Counted from the stretch's first letter, positions 1 through 8,742 are shown. The stretch is DNA of 64,000 nucleotides from JANRKF01 sp964518725 (GCA_964518725.1 CAZFKP010000005.1:1-64000), one strand, 5' to 3'. Notes: generated from the sequence alone by a model not told the origin. Numbers and translations are program-made.

Positions 1-97
1 CGAACGCGAATTTCTCCCAGTTGCCGGGTGGTTTTACCCCGTAACTTGCCTCTTTCAGCGCAAGCAGTGTCGCTGCCGAGCCATAGGATCGAGCCAT
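1..97 (-). CDS. Phage tail tube protein, N-terminal fragment
   Basis: The first 32 residues of a minus-strand gene that runs off the left edge. The ATG at 97 follows an AAGGAGAT-like ribosome binding site. The start MARSYGSAATLLALKEASYG and a following GVKPPGNWEKFAF stretch resemble the beginning of phage major tail tube proteins found next to tail terminator genes in siphovirus prophages. Position directly after the tail terminator candidate supports this. The identification rests on a short stretch. Confidence 0.6.
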   Translation of the reverse strand, partial: MARSYGSAATLLALKEASYGVKPPGNWEKFAF

Positions 98-122
98 AAT
101 AATCTCCTTTTAGGTTAAAAAA

Positions 123-566
123 TTAACGAAGCGGGCTGGTGGTGTTAAACCGCATCAGCACACTGACGGTTGCAGCGCGAATGGCCGGTGCGCCTTCAAC
201 AGCCTCCTGCAGGAACTCCGGTGCCTGAGCTTCCATCCATTCGGCGAGACCGTTCATGCTGCGGTTATTCTCGATCAGGTTGCCAATAATCATCAGCAGA
301 TCATCAAGGCTGGTCTGCTGGCTTTGCGCGTAGGCATTGTCGATCATGATTTCGAGCGTGGCGATCTGCTCGTAAATATAGGTGAGTGGTGAAAGCAGCA
401 CTTCGGGATCGCCGCTTTCGCCATCACGCAGAACGATGATCGCGCCACTCTCCGGCACTTTCATCAGCTTATCGGGATTACGCAGCACCTTGATGCGGCT
501 GCTTTCCAATGTTTTCAGCTCACTGAAAAACGCTGCAATGATCTGCTCTCTAACGCTCGACATCAT
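123..566 (-). CDS. Phage tail terminator-like protein (hypothetical)
   Basis: A 147-residue protein, about the size of lambda gpU-type tail terminators, lying between the DUF6441 gene and the tail tube gene, where a tail terminator is expected. The start has two adjacent ATGs at 566 and 563; a GGAG lies 4 or 7 bases upstream, so the second may be used. The gene overlaps the end of the preceding gene by 17 bases, suggesting translational coupling. No catalytic motif is visible. The function is inferred from position and length. Confidence 0.5.
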   Translation of the reverse strand: MMSSVREQIIAAFFSELKTLESSRIKVLRNPDKLMKVPESGAIIVLRDGESGDPEVLLSPLTYIYEQIATLEIMIDNAYAQSQQTSLDDLLMIIGNLIENNRSMNGLAEWMEAQAPEFLQEAVEGAPAIRAATVSVLMRFNTTSPLR

Positions 567-1209
567 TGGTCTCCGTAAAATTCTGTAGGATCAATTGGGG
601 AAGTTTGTCGCGCCAACGCTGCATCGCTCCATCCACATCCAGCCGTTTTTTGAGCATTACCTGTGGCAGGAGGATAAACATCACCACCGTGGCAAGCCCA
701 CGCCCTGTTTTGAGTGCGCTCTCGGAGGCTTTGCGGTAGCCGCCGCGTTTTCCCGTGCCTGCACGCAGATTATCCACCACCAGCAAGGACGGTGCGCCCT
801 TGCGATAGACAAAACGCAACCGCCCCAGCGAGTGTTCAGGGAAATTATCCGGGTTAATGCGTTTGCCGCCGACCCCGCGCTTGGGTGCAGCGGCGGTAGG
901 AATGGCAAGAAACACGCCCTTGTGACTTTTAATCATGGCTCCTTCGCTGAAGGCGCGGATGATCAGCGGGGCTTTGCTGTAAACCAGACCCGCCGTACCG
1001 AGCGAGAAGCCGCTGGCAGGGTAACGCTTGAACCGCCATGTGCGCGCCATTTTTTCACCAAGGCTAGCCCGTAACACCTGCGATTTAAGTTCATCCCTGA
1101 GGCCAGTCGCTGCTGCCGTGACACCCAAGGTCACCGCTTTTTCAGCGGCGGCGGCTTCCTGCTTCATAATCTTTTGCAGATCGCCACGGATTGCCGCTTC
1201 CAGCCTCAT
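550..1209 (-). CDS. DUF6441 family phage protein
   Basis: A 219-residue basic protein starting MRLEAAIRGDLQKIMKQEAA, the typical beginning of the DUF6441 family of alphaproteobacterial prophages, which sits between head-tail joining and tail terminator genes. An N-terminal helical segment (residues 1-50) is followed by a mixed region with MARTWRFKRYP and several lysine- and arginine-rich patches. Its ATG overlaps the stop of the upstream gene by four bases. The exact role is not known; it probably acts at the head-tail interface or in tail completion. Confidence 0.7.
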   Translation of the reverse strand: MRLEAAIRGDLQKIMKQEAAAAEKAVTLGVTAAATGLRDELKSQVLRASLGEKMARTWRFKRYPASGFSLGTAGLVYSKAPLIIRAFSEGAMIKSHKGVFLAIPTAAAPKRGVGGKRINPDNFPEHSLGRLRFVYRKGAPSLLVVDNLRAGTGKRGGYRKASESALKTGRGLATVVMFILLPQVMLKKRLDVDGAMQRWRDKLPQLILQNFTETNDVER

Positions 1210-1511
1210 CGTTTGACTGCCTCCAATGTCCAGATCAGGCGATGTATGTCGCGTCTGGGTTCGCCGATGATGCGGTACTCTTCGCCTTGATAAATCACCA
1301 CATCATCGGTCTTAGGATCTGCGACTTCGTTGATTCGCAGATCGAACAGCGTGACTTCGCTGCTGATGTCGCTCTGTCCAAGGCCAATGATTTCGTCAGG
1401 GCGCTTGGGAATAAGGGTGACGGCACGGTTCATGCCGATGCGTGGCTGGAATGTTGCCGCCACCCCCAGTTTGGCAAAGAGCGAATCAACGGAGCGAGAA
1501 AACGCCGTCAT
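1206..1511 (-). CDS. Head-tail joining protein candidate
   Basis: A 101-residue protein in the position of lambda gpFII-type head-tail joining proteins, downstream of the capsid gene. The C-terminal half (DVVIYQGEEYRIIGEPRRD) has the pattern of beta strands common in these small connectors. It overlaps both neighbours by four bases (ATGA), so the genes 1759 to 550 appear to be translated as a coupled set. Assignment is by context and fold-like pattern only. Confidence 0.55.
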   Translation of the reverse strand: MTAFSRSVDSLFAKLGVAATFQPRIGMNRAVTLIPKRPDEIIGLGQSDISSEVTLFDLRINEVADPKTDDVVIYQGEEYRIIGEPRRDIHRLIWTLEAVKR

Positions 1512-1759
1512 GGTTGTTTGCCACCATTATCAGCGGGGGACTTACTGCCTTGCGGATCAGTAGGCGGTTTTCCGCCCTGTGGCTCTTTCGTCTCCTTCTC
1601 CGCAGGTTTGGCATCAGCTTTACTCACCTTGACGGCGATACCACGTGCGATCAGGTCTTTGGCTTCCTCGTCATCAAGATCAATAGGTGTGCCGGGAGGC
1701 ACTTGCTCGGATTTACCTGCTTTGCCAACGACAAGCGTGGTGTGAGATGTAACTTTCAT
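1508..1759 (-). CDS. Small phage head protein, hypothetical
   Basis: An 83-residue protein between capsid and head-tail joining genes. Residues 1-48 read as a short domain with a predicted beta strand and the helix DDEEAKDLIARGIAV, a pattern seen in small proteins encoded after gpE-type capsid genes. Residues 49-83 are low complexity (Lys, Pro, Gly, Asp) and probably disordered. A good AGGAG site lies upstream of the ATG at 1759. No specific function can be assigned. Confidence 0.5.
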   Translation of the reverse strand: MKVTSHTTLVVGKAGKSEQVPPGTPIDLDDEEAKDLIARGIAVKVSKADAKPAEKETKEPQGGKPPTDPQGSKSPADNGGKQP

Positions 1760-1770
1760 GAGGATTCTCC

Positions 1771-2808
1771 TTAGTTAACGGTTGCACAAAGCGTGGCGTT
1801 CGGGCGGTAAGGCACGACGAGCGGTGCGGATTGCAACAGCAACCAGCGCAGCGCCGGGTCTTCTTCCAGCCATGATTTGCTGAAATAACGCTGGGCGCGG
1901 TATCCAGCTTTCTCGTCCTGAATCACACCGTAGCAACGCACACCCTCGACCTGCGTGGTGCTGCCAACAATCACCGTGTAGTTGGGCAGCATTTGCTGGG
2001 TGACACCATTGTCGTCGACATAATTGTCCTGATAGACCCAGAAATCGAAGTCGCCGATGGTGCCGACATAGCGTGCCTTATCGTTGGCCTGCCCACGGTT
2101 CATCGGATCGATGTTGAGCGTGTTGTTCGTGCCGCGATAGACGGTGAGCAATTTACTAACGTCACTGTCGGCTTTGAACAGGCGCCATGCCAGCGGGTCC
2201 ATAATCACCGTGCGCGCGGCGGCACCCGATTTGCCCTGCACGGTGCTTGACCAATCCTCGATCAGATCAAGCGGCTTGATACCTGCCTGACCCCAGCGGT
2301 TGACACCCGTGAGCGTGATCGTAAGTGCAGCGTCACGCTGGAAGTTCACCACCACGGTCGGGTAATTATCACCCGTGACAGTGACCTGACCTAAGCGCAA
2401 CGCCTCGGAGGCCATGACTTCCTCACGGCGCGTGAGATTTTCCAGCTGGTTGGCGAGCGAGCGTTTAAGTGCTGAATCACGACGCTGCTGCGGTGTGAGC
2501 GTGCCACCGATCATCTCGCCAATGGAACGCTTCAGTGGCGCATCGGGCTTGAATTGTCGCTTATCTTTTACATAAGCAGGCTTGAAACTTTTCGTTTCAT
2601 AGCCCTGATCGGCGACTACTTTGCCCGCCACCAATGGTGACACAAACGGTGCGAGGCGCGGTTTGGATTTATCGATGTCGAAGAAAATCTCTTCCGTATC
2701 GGCGGTTTGCACCGACCCGAAAAACACATCGAGCAGGAAAGAGGCCGGTTGATCGAGATACTCAATCGTCCGGTTCATCACTTGCGTGGAAAAAATATCA
2801 ATAGGCAT
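1771..2808 (-). CDS. Major capsid protein, gpE type
   Basis: A 345-residue protein, close to lambda gpE (341 residues), directly after the decoration protein gene. Features of the lambda gpE family are visible: an N-terminal arm followed by SFLLDVFFGSV, the long acidic and basic central region with QLENLTRREE helix, and the C-terminal half with VIMDPLAWRLF and a strand-rich end. It forms the icosahedral shell after scaffold-directed assembly. Three bases separate it from the decoration gene, so the two are probably made from one transcript in large amounts. Confidence 0.9.
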   Translation of the reverse strand: MPIDIFSTQVMNRTIEYLDQPASFLLDVFFGSVQTADTEEIFFDIDKSKPRLAPFVSPLVAGKVVADQGYETKSFKPAYVKDKRQFKPDAPLKRSIGEMIGGTLTPQQRRDSALKRSLANQLENLTRREEVMASEALRLGQVTVTGDNYPTVVVNFQRDAALTITLTGVNRWGQAGIKPLDLIEDWSSTVQGKSGAAARTVIMDPLAWRLFKADSDVSKLLTVYRGTNNTLNIDPMNRGQANDKARYVGTIGDFDFWVYQDNYVDDNGVTQQMLPNYTVIVGSTTQVEGVRCYGVIQDEKAGYRAQRYFSKSWLEEDPALRWLLLQSAPLVVPYRPNATLCATVN

Positions 2809-2811
2809 GGG

Positions 2812-3186
2812 TTAAGCTCCTTGGTTTTTGGTGAGGAAAATGGATTTGTTGCGCAAGCCGTCGCGGATGCTTGCCAGCGTATGACCAGCGCCCAGCGTCA
2901 CCGCCAGTTCGTTGATCTCGCCTGTCATGATGACCGCTGCCTGCACATCGGCAGCAAGCGCTGCCGCATCCTCGGCAAGGATTGCATCCGGGGTTTGCGA
3001 ACCATCTACCGCCGCCGAAGCACTTAAGATGTACTTGCCGGTGGCGGTGATTTTACCGAGCACGGCACCTGCAACCAAGTTGGCACCGGTGCCGACAATG
3101 ACCTTGCGGGTAATGCGCGGGAACTCTCCCGCGATGAGATTCTCAGGGTAAAGCTGCCCCTGAGAGGTAAATCCTGAAGCTGGCAT
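2812..3186 (-). CDS. Head decoration protein, gpD type
   Basis: A 124-residue protein immediately upstream of the capsid gene, matching the length and order of lambda gpD. The sequence shows the family pattern: a start region with YPENLIAGEFPRITRKVIVG, a small glycine- and alanine-rich beta barrel, and the segment PDAILAEDAAALAADVQAAV followed by MTGEINE. It would bind as trimers on the expanded capsid and stabilise the packaged head. The ATG at 3186 is preceded by a GGAGA site. Confidence 0.85.
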   Translation of the reverse strand: MPASGFTSQGQLYPENLIAGEFPRITRKVIVGTGANLVAGAVLGKITATGKYILSASAAVDGSQTPDAILAEDAAALAADVQAAVIMTGEINELAVTLGAGHTLASIRDGLRNKSIFLTKNQGA

Positions 3187-3207
3187 AAAAGTCTCCTATG
3201 GTTGGGG

Positions 3208-3537
3208 TTAAGCAGAAGCCAGACGCTTGGCGACTGCGTCGACATCGTCTTCATCTGTTTCTGTTGCAGGGGTGATTTTAGGATTGGGCAGCGCATTCAT
3301 GGCCGCTTCAAACCCGTTTGTTTTGGCTTCGATTTTGGGTGCCTTGGCGAGCATGGCGACCGCGCTATCCGCTGCCATGTCGGTGGCAAAAGCCAGATGC
3401 TGAGCCAGATCGCCGCGATCCTTCGCTTCCTCCGAAGCGAGGATGGTTTGGATGCGCGAGCGTTCCGCCGTTTTGGCAGTAGTCTGCACCTCGGCAAGCA
3501 GCGTGGGGTGGTCTTGGGTCAATGTAGGTAAATCCAT
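3208..3537 (-). CDS. Internal-start scaffold protein (Nu3-like)
   Basis: The same frame as the protease contains an ATG at 3537 with AAGGAG six bases upstream. Translation from here gives a 109-residue protein starting MDLPTLTQDHPTLLAEVQTT, equal to the C-terminal part of the protease gene. Lambda makes its scaffold protein Nu3 from an internal start in gene C in the same way. The sequence after this start is helix-rich with a charged tail (TETDEDDVDAVAKRLASA), as expected for scaffold. The start is strongly supported by the site spacing; expression is inferred. Confidence 0.72.
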   Translation of the reverse strand: MDLPTLTQDHPTLLAEVQTTAKTAERSRIQTILASEEAKDRGDLAQHLAFATDMAADSAVAMLAKAPKIEAKTNGFEAAMNALPNPKITPATETDEDDVDAVAKRLASA

Positions 3538-4416
3538 AACAGTCTCCTTTTTGGTGGTTGCAGGTAATAAAAAACCCCGCCCAATCTTGTTTAAGTCTGG
3601 GGCGGGGTTTGAACTGGCGGAGAATTCCGCGATCAGTTTTTCGAGAGAGCCGATGCGGTCGGCAAGACCAGCATTCACGGCATGTGCGCCGATCAAAATG
3701 TCGCCACCGCCGAACTGCTCTAAAACTTGTGCAGCCTCAATGCCGCGATTGCGCGCCAGCGTCTGCACGAACACTTCCGCCATCGCATCGATGCGCGTCT
3801 GCAATTTAGCGCGACCTTCATCCGTTTCAGGATTCAGCCGCTTGAACGGACTTTGTGAAGAAACGATTTCAATGGTGGTGGGTGCGTTTTTATCGGGCTT
3901 CGCACCGCGATAGACCGCGACCACCCCAATCGAGCCGAGGCCAGAGGTCTCTGAGGCAACCACTTCATCGGCGGCACTCGCAATCCAATACGCGCCCGAT
4001 GCAGCGTCACCCGAAGCATAGGCGATGATTGGTTTTTGCCCGCGTGCCGCGAATATCATATTCGCCAGCTCGGCGCAGCCATTGACCTCGCCGCCAGGGG
4101 AGTCGATATTGAGGATGATGGCGTTGATGTCAGGATTATCGAGTGCGACGGTAAAATCCTGCGCCAGAATTTCGTAAGAAGTGGCACCGCTTATTGCCGT
4201 GAATAGATTGGCATAGCGAAAGAGCGGCCCTGTGACAGGAATGACTGCAACCCCATCACGTTTGATGACTGTGTGGGTGTTTTGCAGTTCCTTACCCAGC
4301 CGCGCTGCCACCGCTTCGGGTTTTTCATTCTCGCGTTCGGCAATCTCCAGAATCGTTTCCAAGGCCGATTGCGTGATTGCCCACGGCTCACTGGTCGCTT
4401 TGTTCCATGCTCGCAT
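3208..4416 (-). CDS. Capsid maturation protease, S49 family, with C-terminal scaffold region
   Basis: Taken from the ATG at 4416, which has AGGAGG six bases upstream, the protein has 402 residues and overlaps the portal gene by 29 bases. Residues 50-270 are an S49/SppA-type protease domain: DSPGGEVNG near 105 and AASGAYW, with the likely catalytic serine near 140. Residues 294-402 are a helical, charged region like lambda Nu3 scaffold. The protease trims scaffold and capsid proteins during head assembly. An in-frame hairpin with a T-run and an internal ribosome binding site lie between the two parts (see separate entries). A longer reading frame to 4857 is antisense-like to the portal and rejected. 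Confidence 0.88.
   Translation of the reverse strand: MRAWNKATSEPWAITQSALETILEIAERENEKPEAVAARLGKELQNTHTVIKRDGVAVIPVTGPLFRYANLFTAISGATSYEILAQDFTVALDNPDINAIILNIDSPGGEVNGCAELANMIFAARGQKPIIAYASGDAASGAYWIASAADEVVASETSGLGSIGVVAVYRGAKPDKNAPTTIEIVSSQSPFKRLNPETDEGRAKLQTRIDAMAEVFVQTLARNRGIEAAQVLEQFGGGDILIGAHAVNAGLADRIGSLEKLIAEFSASSNPAPDLNKIGRGFLLPATTKKETVMDLPTLTQDHPTLLAEVQTTAKTAERSRIQTILASEEAKDRGDLAQHLAFATDMAADSAVAMLAKAPKIEAKTNGFEAAMNALPNPKITPATETDEDDVDAVAKRLASA
3567..3610 (-). terminator. Terminator-like hairpin inside the protease/scaffold gene
   Basis: On the minus strand an 11-bp perfect GC-rich stem (3600-3610 pairing with 3572-3582, loop of 17 bases) is followed by a run of six T's at 3569-3574. 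This is the form of an intrinsic terminator, and it lies in frame inside the gene, just upstream of the internal scaffold start. The ribosome translating the protease would disrupt it. Chromosomal terminators at 58930 and 59371 share the AAAACCCCGC/GCGGGG core. Confidence 0.6.
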
Positions 4417-5926
4417 TGTCATCCTCCTCATCGTTTTCGGTGTTTTTTTTGCTGTCTTTGCCTTGGCCGGGGAGCGATTTGACGGCGATACTGGGGGTGA
4501 GATCACCCAAGCCCAGTTCCTGCATTTTGGCTTTTTCACGCGCGCGTTGCTCCAGCACTTCTTCCCAATCCAGCCCCTGCATGGCGCATTCATCTTCAAG
4601 CGTGGAAAGTCCTGCCTCCATGCGGATTTGCGAAGCCTGTGCTTCTTTGACGGGGTCAACCCAGCCGCGACCAGGGCCGATCCATTTGCAGCGCGACCAT
4701 GCGGCACGGTTAGTGTAAAAATCCGCCGCCTCAATCTTGCCGCTATTGATGGCTTCTTCGAGCCACAGCTCGTAGACGGGCTTTGCCCAATAGGTAGCAA
4801 GCCACTGCCTGCGACCTGAGAAGAACCGCCATGCCTCAAGCAATGCCGCGCGCGCACTAGAATAATTGGTCTTCGAAAAATCCTTCATCAACAGTTCGAA
4901 GGGTAAATTCAACCCTGTGCCAATATGGCGCAGAATGTTTTCGACAAACGCGCCGTAAGCAGAATTCGGGCGGCTCGGTGTGAAGGGCGAGAGTTTATCG
5001 CCAGGGAATGTGGTGATGATCGAACCGCCTGCGAGCTTGGCGCGCCATTCACGGCGTTTGCTGTCATAATCCTCAAAGCTGCCACCGAACATTTCGACAA
5101 CGGTTTCGGCATCGAGCGGCGTTTCAATAAATGCCGCGATCATCGCATTGACCACCGCTGCCTGCAGCTCTGAACGCTCGTAGTGATCGAGCATTTTAAA
5201 CATCGGCATGATCGAGGTCAGTGCAGGTTTGCCACGGTTCTGACCGCTGCGCTCTTTATCATGGATATGCAGCACACGCCTGCGGCCAAACGGAGTGCGC
5301 GAAGGGATGCGCTGCCATTCATCCGCCGAGGAGGCGAAAGGTAAAAACACATCTCCCGGATGGGTTTTACGAATATGGTACGCCAGCGGCGCACCGTAAT
5401 CATCGATTTCAACACCACCACGCAGTGCTTTATCATCGGGCTTACCGCTGGGATTACTCAGGCGATCTGGCTCAACCAGCTGGATGGTGGTGGCGAATGC
5501 CCCGCCACGCTCAGGAAGCCACAGCGGCAATGCCAGTGCTTCACCGTTGATGAAACCGGAACGGAACACTTGCGTGGTGAGACCCGCGAAATTGAGCGAT
5601 AACGCGGCATCGCACTCAAATCCCTCCGCCCATCCGCGCCAGAGGGATTCTACATCACGCGCCCAATCGTCTGCCCATTCTTTGGTTTGGCCGAGCGCAC
5701 GGTAATCAGGCAGTGCCACCAGCCGAAGGCCGGTGCCGACAACATTATCGACCATCGTCTGCGCCGCGCCCGATGCCACGCCGTGATTGCGGGTGAGATC
5801 ACGCGAACGCCCAACGAGTGTAGGCAATTCACCCAGCAAATCCCCATCGGCAGACCCATTTCCGGGCAGCCAGCTGGAAAGTTCACGCGCGGTGAGCGAT
5901 GCGGCGCGGTGCGAGGTATCACTCAT
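4388..5926 (-). CDS. Portal protein, lambda gpB family
   Basis: A 512-residue protein between the gpW-like connector and the protease gene, close to lambda gpB (533 residues). Family features include RSRDLTRNHGVASGAAQTMVDNVVG near the N terminus, the segment RRVLHIHDKERSGQNRG, the wing region with KLSPFTPSRPNSAYGAF, and LPFELLMKDFSKTNYSSARAAL followed by a tryptophan-rich stretch. The C-terminal 40 residues are charged and probably disordered. It forms the dodecameric ring through which DNA enters. The start overlaps the gpW-like gene end by eight bases. Confidence 0.93.
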   Translation of the reverse strand: MSDTSHRAASLTARELSSWLPGNGSADGDLLGELPTLVGRSRDLTRNHGVASGAAQTMVDNVVGTGLRLVALPDYRALGQTKEWADDWARDVESLWRGWAEGFECDAALSLNFAGLTTQVFRSGFINGEALALPLWLPERGGAFATTIQLVEPDRLSNPSGKPDDKALRGGVEIDDYGAPLAYHIRKTHPGDVFLPFASSADEWQRIPSRTPFGRRRVLHIHDKERSGQNRGKPALTSIMPMFKMLDHYERSELQAAVVNAMIAAFIETPLDAETVVEMFGGSFEDYDSKRREWRAKLAGGSIITTFPGDKLSPFTPSRPNSAYGAFVENILRHIGTGLNLPFELLMKDFSKTNYSSARAALLEAWRFFSGRRQWLATYWAKPVYELWLEEAINSGKIEAADFYTNRAAWSRCKWIGPGRGWVDPVKEAQASQIRMEAGLSTLEDECAMQGLDWEEVLEQRAREKAKMQELGLGDLTPSIAVKSLPGQGKDSKKNTENDEEDDNASMEQSDQ

Positions 5927-6152
5927 CGAATACCACCTTGATCACGCCACGGCGCGCACTACCGCTTAAGCGATTGATCTCAATTTTGAGTTTCTGGATA
6001 TATTGTTCGAGCCTGCCGCTGTCCGCCTGCGCGTAGGTGGTGGCACCGTAGCCACCGATTGACACGCTCACTTCCTTCGCGCCCGTCATCAGCTGGTGGT
6101 ACGCCGTCTCCGCCTCGGACAGGCGGGTTTGCAGGGTAGCTAAATCGGTCAT
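5919..6152 (-). CDS. gpW-like head-tail connector
   Basis: A 77-residue protein between large terminase and portal, the place of lambda gpW (68 residues). An N-terminal helix with ETAYHQLMTGAKEVSV, a short hairpin around YGATTYAQAD and a second helix YIQKLKIEINRLSG follow the alpha-beta-alpha layout of gpW. It would join the packaged head to the tail completion proteins. The last eight bases overlap the portal start. The assignment is good by order, size and pattern. Confidence 0.8.
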   Translation of the reverse strand: MTDLATLQTRLSEAETAYHQLMTGAKEVSVSIGGYGATTYAQADSGRLEQYIQKLKIEINRLSGSARRGVIKVVFDE

Positions 6153-6161
6153 GTTTTATCC

Positions 6162-8180
6162 TTAAAGATATGGGTCATCGGCAGTGATGACGTTGCGCTG
6201 GCTGATCGTGCTGCTGCGTGGTTGCGGTGTTGATGCTGAGGTCTGCGGTTCCTGTGTGGCTGCGTAAGTATCGGCGTAAGGAATGCTGCGCTGCTTACCG
6301 AGCGCCGCTTCCATTTGCTGCCACTGCCGGTCGGTGAAACGATCCAGTCCGTAAATGCTTGCAGCGGCGCGCGCATAGACACGGCAATCGAGTGCTTCGT
6401 TATTACGAGACGGGTCTTTCTCCCACGAAGCGCGGGGGAAGCCTTTATGCAGCTTGATCACACGCTTTTCAGCGGTGAGCTGCTTAAAATACTCCTCCGC
6501 ATATTCAGGAAAATGGCACGTCCCTGGTGGGAACGGTTCATCTTCCTTGGTCGGGCGGTCGAGCTTCAGCCAGCGATAGAGTTCCATTTTGGCAACCGGC
6601 CCGCTGATATTCCACACGCGAAGCCCACGTTTTTTGCTGCCAACATCCGCCTTGGATACGCTGAGTATCAGTGCGGTTTCTGTATCGCGGCCTTTGACTG
6701 CCACAGTCGTGCGCGGCGTGGATGCACGCGCACCCGAACCGCCCCAGCTTGCCTGTGGATGGGTTTTTACCCACCCATACACATCCTGCGTGGCATAGCC
6801 ACTATCGACGGCCAGCACGCGGATGGGCAATGTGCCGCCGCCTGTATGGTGAAAATCCCTCCGCAGCAAGGCTTCGAGTTTTTCCCACACCTCCGGCATG
6901 GCGGTGTCGCCCATCAGCACATGATAATCGACCGACCAGCTTTCTTTTTGCCGCCCCCATGCCACCACTTCACATTCGATACGGTCTTTCTGCACGTCCG
7001 CACCGGCGGTGAGGAATAAGCCGCCCTCCGGCACCACACCCATTGGGTAAGGCTCGCGGCGTTCGTAGAGCCGCTTCCATTCTGGCGCTTCGTATTCTTC
7101 CTCATACGGCTCGCCCAGCACCGTGTTGACGAAGCCTTTCATCAGCTCAGGGTTGGCCTGCGCGTTTTCGAACATTTCTGCCGCATCGCCCCACGAAAAC
7201 CAGCCTACGGGGCTGTAGAGCGATGACAGATGATAGCCAATCGTGCGGCCATCGGTTTCGGCGGTCGCCACCCAACGTCCGCGCGCCAGCATCTGCGTTT
7301 TATGATGCTCATCGATCAGCGCACCGCATTCCTCGCAGGCATATTGTGCTTCTTGCGGTTTTCCTTCCTGCCAGCGCAACTGCGTAAAGCGCAGAGGCTG
7401 GAAGTGATCGCAGTGGGGACACGGCACATGAAAATACCGCTGGTCGCTGCCTTCAAATTCACGCTGGATGCGCGAGATGCCCTTGGTGGTGGGTGTACTC
7501 ACCAGAAAAATCTTCCGCCGCTTCTGAAAAGTGGCGGAGCGGCGTTCGGCGAGCAGGATTGGATCGCCTTCACCTTCCACATCGCCCGGATAACCATCGA
7601 CCTCATCCATAAACAAATACCGCGCAGGCATGGAGCGCAGTCCCACTGCCGAGTTGGCGCCGGTCATCACCAGAATGCCGCCACGAAACTCCTTGCTCAG
7701 GATGGTGTTGCCCGAATCGCGCGCGCGGGCGGGTTTGACCAGATCCCGTAGCTCCGGCGTTTCATCAATCTGCGGGTCGATGCGCTGTTTTGAGTTACGT
7801 TTGGCCAGTTCTACCGTGGGCGACACCGCCATCATCGGCCCCGGAGCCATATGGATCACGTAACCGATCCAGTTATTGCCGCATTCCGTGCCGCCAATCT
7901 GCGCACCTTTCATGAACACGATCCGCTGCACCGGCGAGTGCGGCGAGAGATGATCCATGATCTCCTGCAGGTACGGCGTGCGGCTGGTGCGCCACCGCCC
8001 TGGCTCGGCAGCGGATTTGGAAGACAGCATCCGGTAGCGATCCGCCCATTCGGAAACAGCGAGGAAGGATTCGGGCGTTAATCCACTGCGCCATTGCTGT
8101 TCGACCGCATCCGCACCCTCATAAAACTCAGTCGAGACTTGCGCGGAACTCGGCAAGCTCTGAGAGATGCTGTCTGACAT
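6162..8180 (-). CDS. Terminase large subunit, gpA family
   Basis: A 672-residue protein of the lambda gpA type (641 residues). The ATPase domain holds a Walker A-like KGAQIGGTE near residue 93 and a Walker B segment YLFMDEVDGYPGD near 190, followed by STPTTKG. A zinc-ribbon-like set of cysteines (PCPHCDHF and YACEECGA) is near 255-285. The C-terminal half has acidic nuclease residues, for example AVDSGYATQDVYGW near 450. It cuts concatemeric DNA and drives packaging. The gene overlaps the small subunit by 53 bases. Confidence 0.95.
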   Translation of the reverse strand: MSDSISQSLPSSAQVSTEFYEGADAVEQQWRSGLTPESFLAVSEWADRYRMLSSKSAAEPGRWRTSRTPYLQEIMDHLSPHSPVQRIVFMKGAQIGGTECGNNWIGYVIHMAPGPMMAVSPTVELAKRNSKQRIDPQIDETPELRDLVKPARARDSGNTILSKEFRGGILVMTGANSAVGLRSMPARYLFMDEVDGYPGDVEGEGDPILLAERRSATFQKRRKIFLVSTPTTKGISRIQREFEGSDQRYFHVPCPHCDHFQPLRFTQLRWQEGKPQEAQYACEECGALIDEHHKTQMLARGRWVATAETDGRTIGYHLSSLYSPVGWFSWGDAAEMFENAQANPELMKGFVNTVLGEPYEEEYEAPEWKRLYERREPYPMGVVPEGGLFLTAGADVQKDRIECEVVAWGRQKESWSVDYHVLMGDTAMPEVWEKLEALLRRDFHHTGGGTLPIRVLAVDSGYATQDVYGWVKTHPQASWGGSGARASTPRTTVAVKGRDTETALILSVSKADVGSKKRGLRVWNISGPVAKMELYRWLKLDRPTKEDEPFPPGTCHFPEYAEEYFKQLTAEKRVIKLHKGFPRASWEKDPSRNNEALDCRVYARAAASIYGLDRFTDRQWQQMEAALGKQRSIPYADTYAATQEPQTSASTPQPRSSTISQRNVITADDPYL

Positions 8181-8670
8181 AGGTTTCCAGCGTCACATGC
8201 ATGGTGTGGGGATCAGTACCCAGCTCTGCCGCCATCTGTGCCGAGACGCGTGCAGGCCAGTTAAGCCATGCATCGCGTTCCTGCCGTCCCAGCTTAAAAA
8301 CATGTGCCATAACTTTCGCCCTGTCGATTAACTCGCCCTTCAGTTTCTGCAGCCGCACGCGGTTGGTTTGCGCCTTGAGCACTTCATTCGCTGTGCGCGC
8401 CTGCATGTAGGTGGTGCCGCTACCCACGGGTGCGCCGTTTTCTTTCAGCGTATCACGCACCGCATCAAGCGCCGCATCCGGCACGGGCTTCACCGTTTGC
8501 GATCCGCGTTGCTGGGCGGCATCGGTGTTTATTTTCCACAGCGTATCGGCTTTGCCCGCATCGATACTGCCATCTGCTTCGAGACGGATGCGACCTGTTT
8601 TTATGGCCTTTCTCACCGCCGCATCGCTGACTCCGCGATGGCGACCATAGGCACGAATCGACATGCCCAT
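8128..8670 (-). CDS. Terminase small subunit, Nu1-like
   Basis: A 180-residue DNA-binding protein directly upstream of large terminase, the size of lambda Nu1 (181). Residues 1-30 (SIRAYGRHRGVSDAAVRKAI) form a helix-turn-helix, followed by a linker and a coiled region with EVLKAQTNRVRLQKLKGELIDR and a C-terminal part that would bind large terminase. GGAGG lies five bases before the ATG at 8670. A nine-codon reading frame with its own GGAGG (8701-8672) ends just before this start and could be a leader peptide; this is not supported further. Confidence 0.85.
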   Translation of the reverse strand: MGMSIRAYGRHRGVSDAAVRKAIKTGRIRLEADGSIDAGKADTLWKINTDAAQQRGSQTVKPVPDAALDAVRDTLKENGAPVGSGTTYMQARTANEVLKAQTNRVRLQKLKGELIDRAKVMAHVFKLGRQERDAWLNWPARVSAQMAAELGTDPHTMHVTLETYVRQHLSELAEFRASLD

Positions 8671-8742
8671 ATCAGCCTCCCAAACCCCTTAAATCGGCCA
8701 TGTTCAAGACACACCTCCAGTCAAGCGAAATAGACGGTTATT

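Noticed and set aside
4417..4857. N-terminal extension of the S49 protease frame
   Set aside because: It lies within the portal gene, shows no protease family sequence, and a strong ribosome binding site marks the ATG at 4416.
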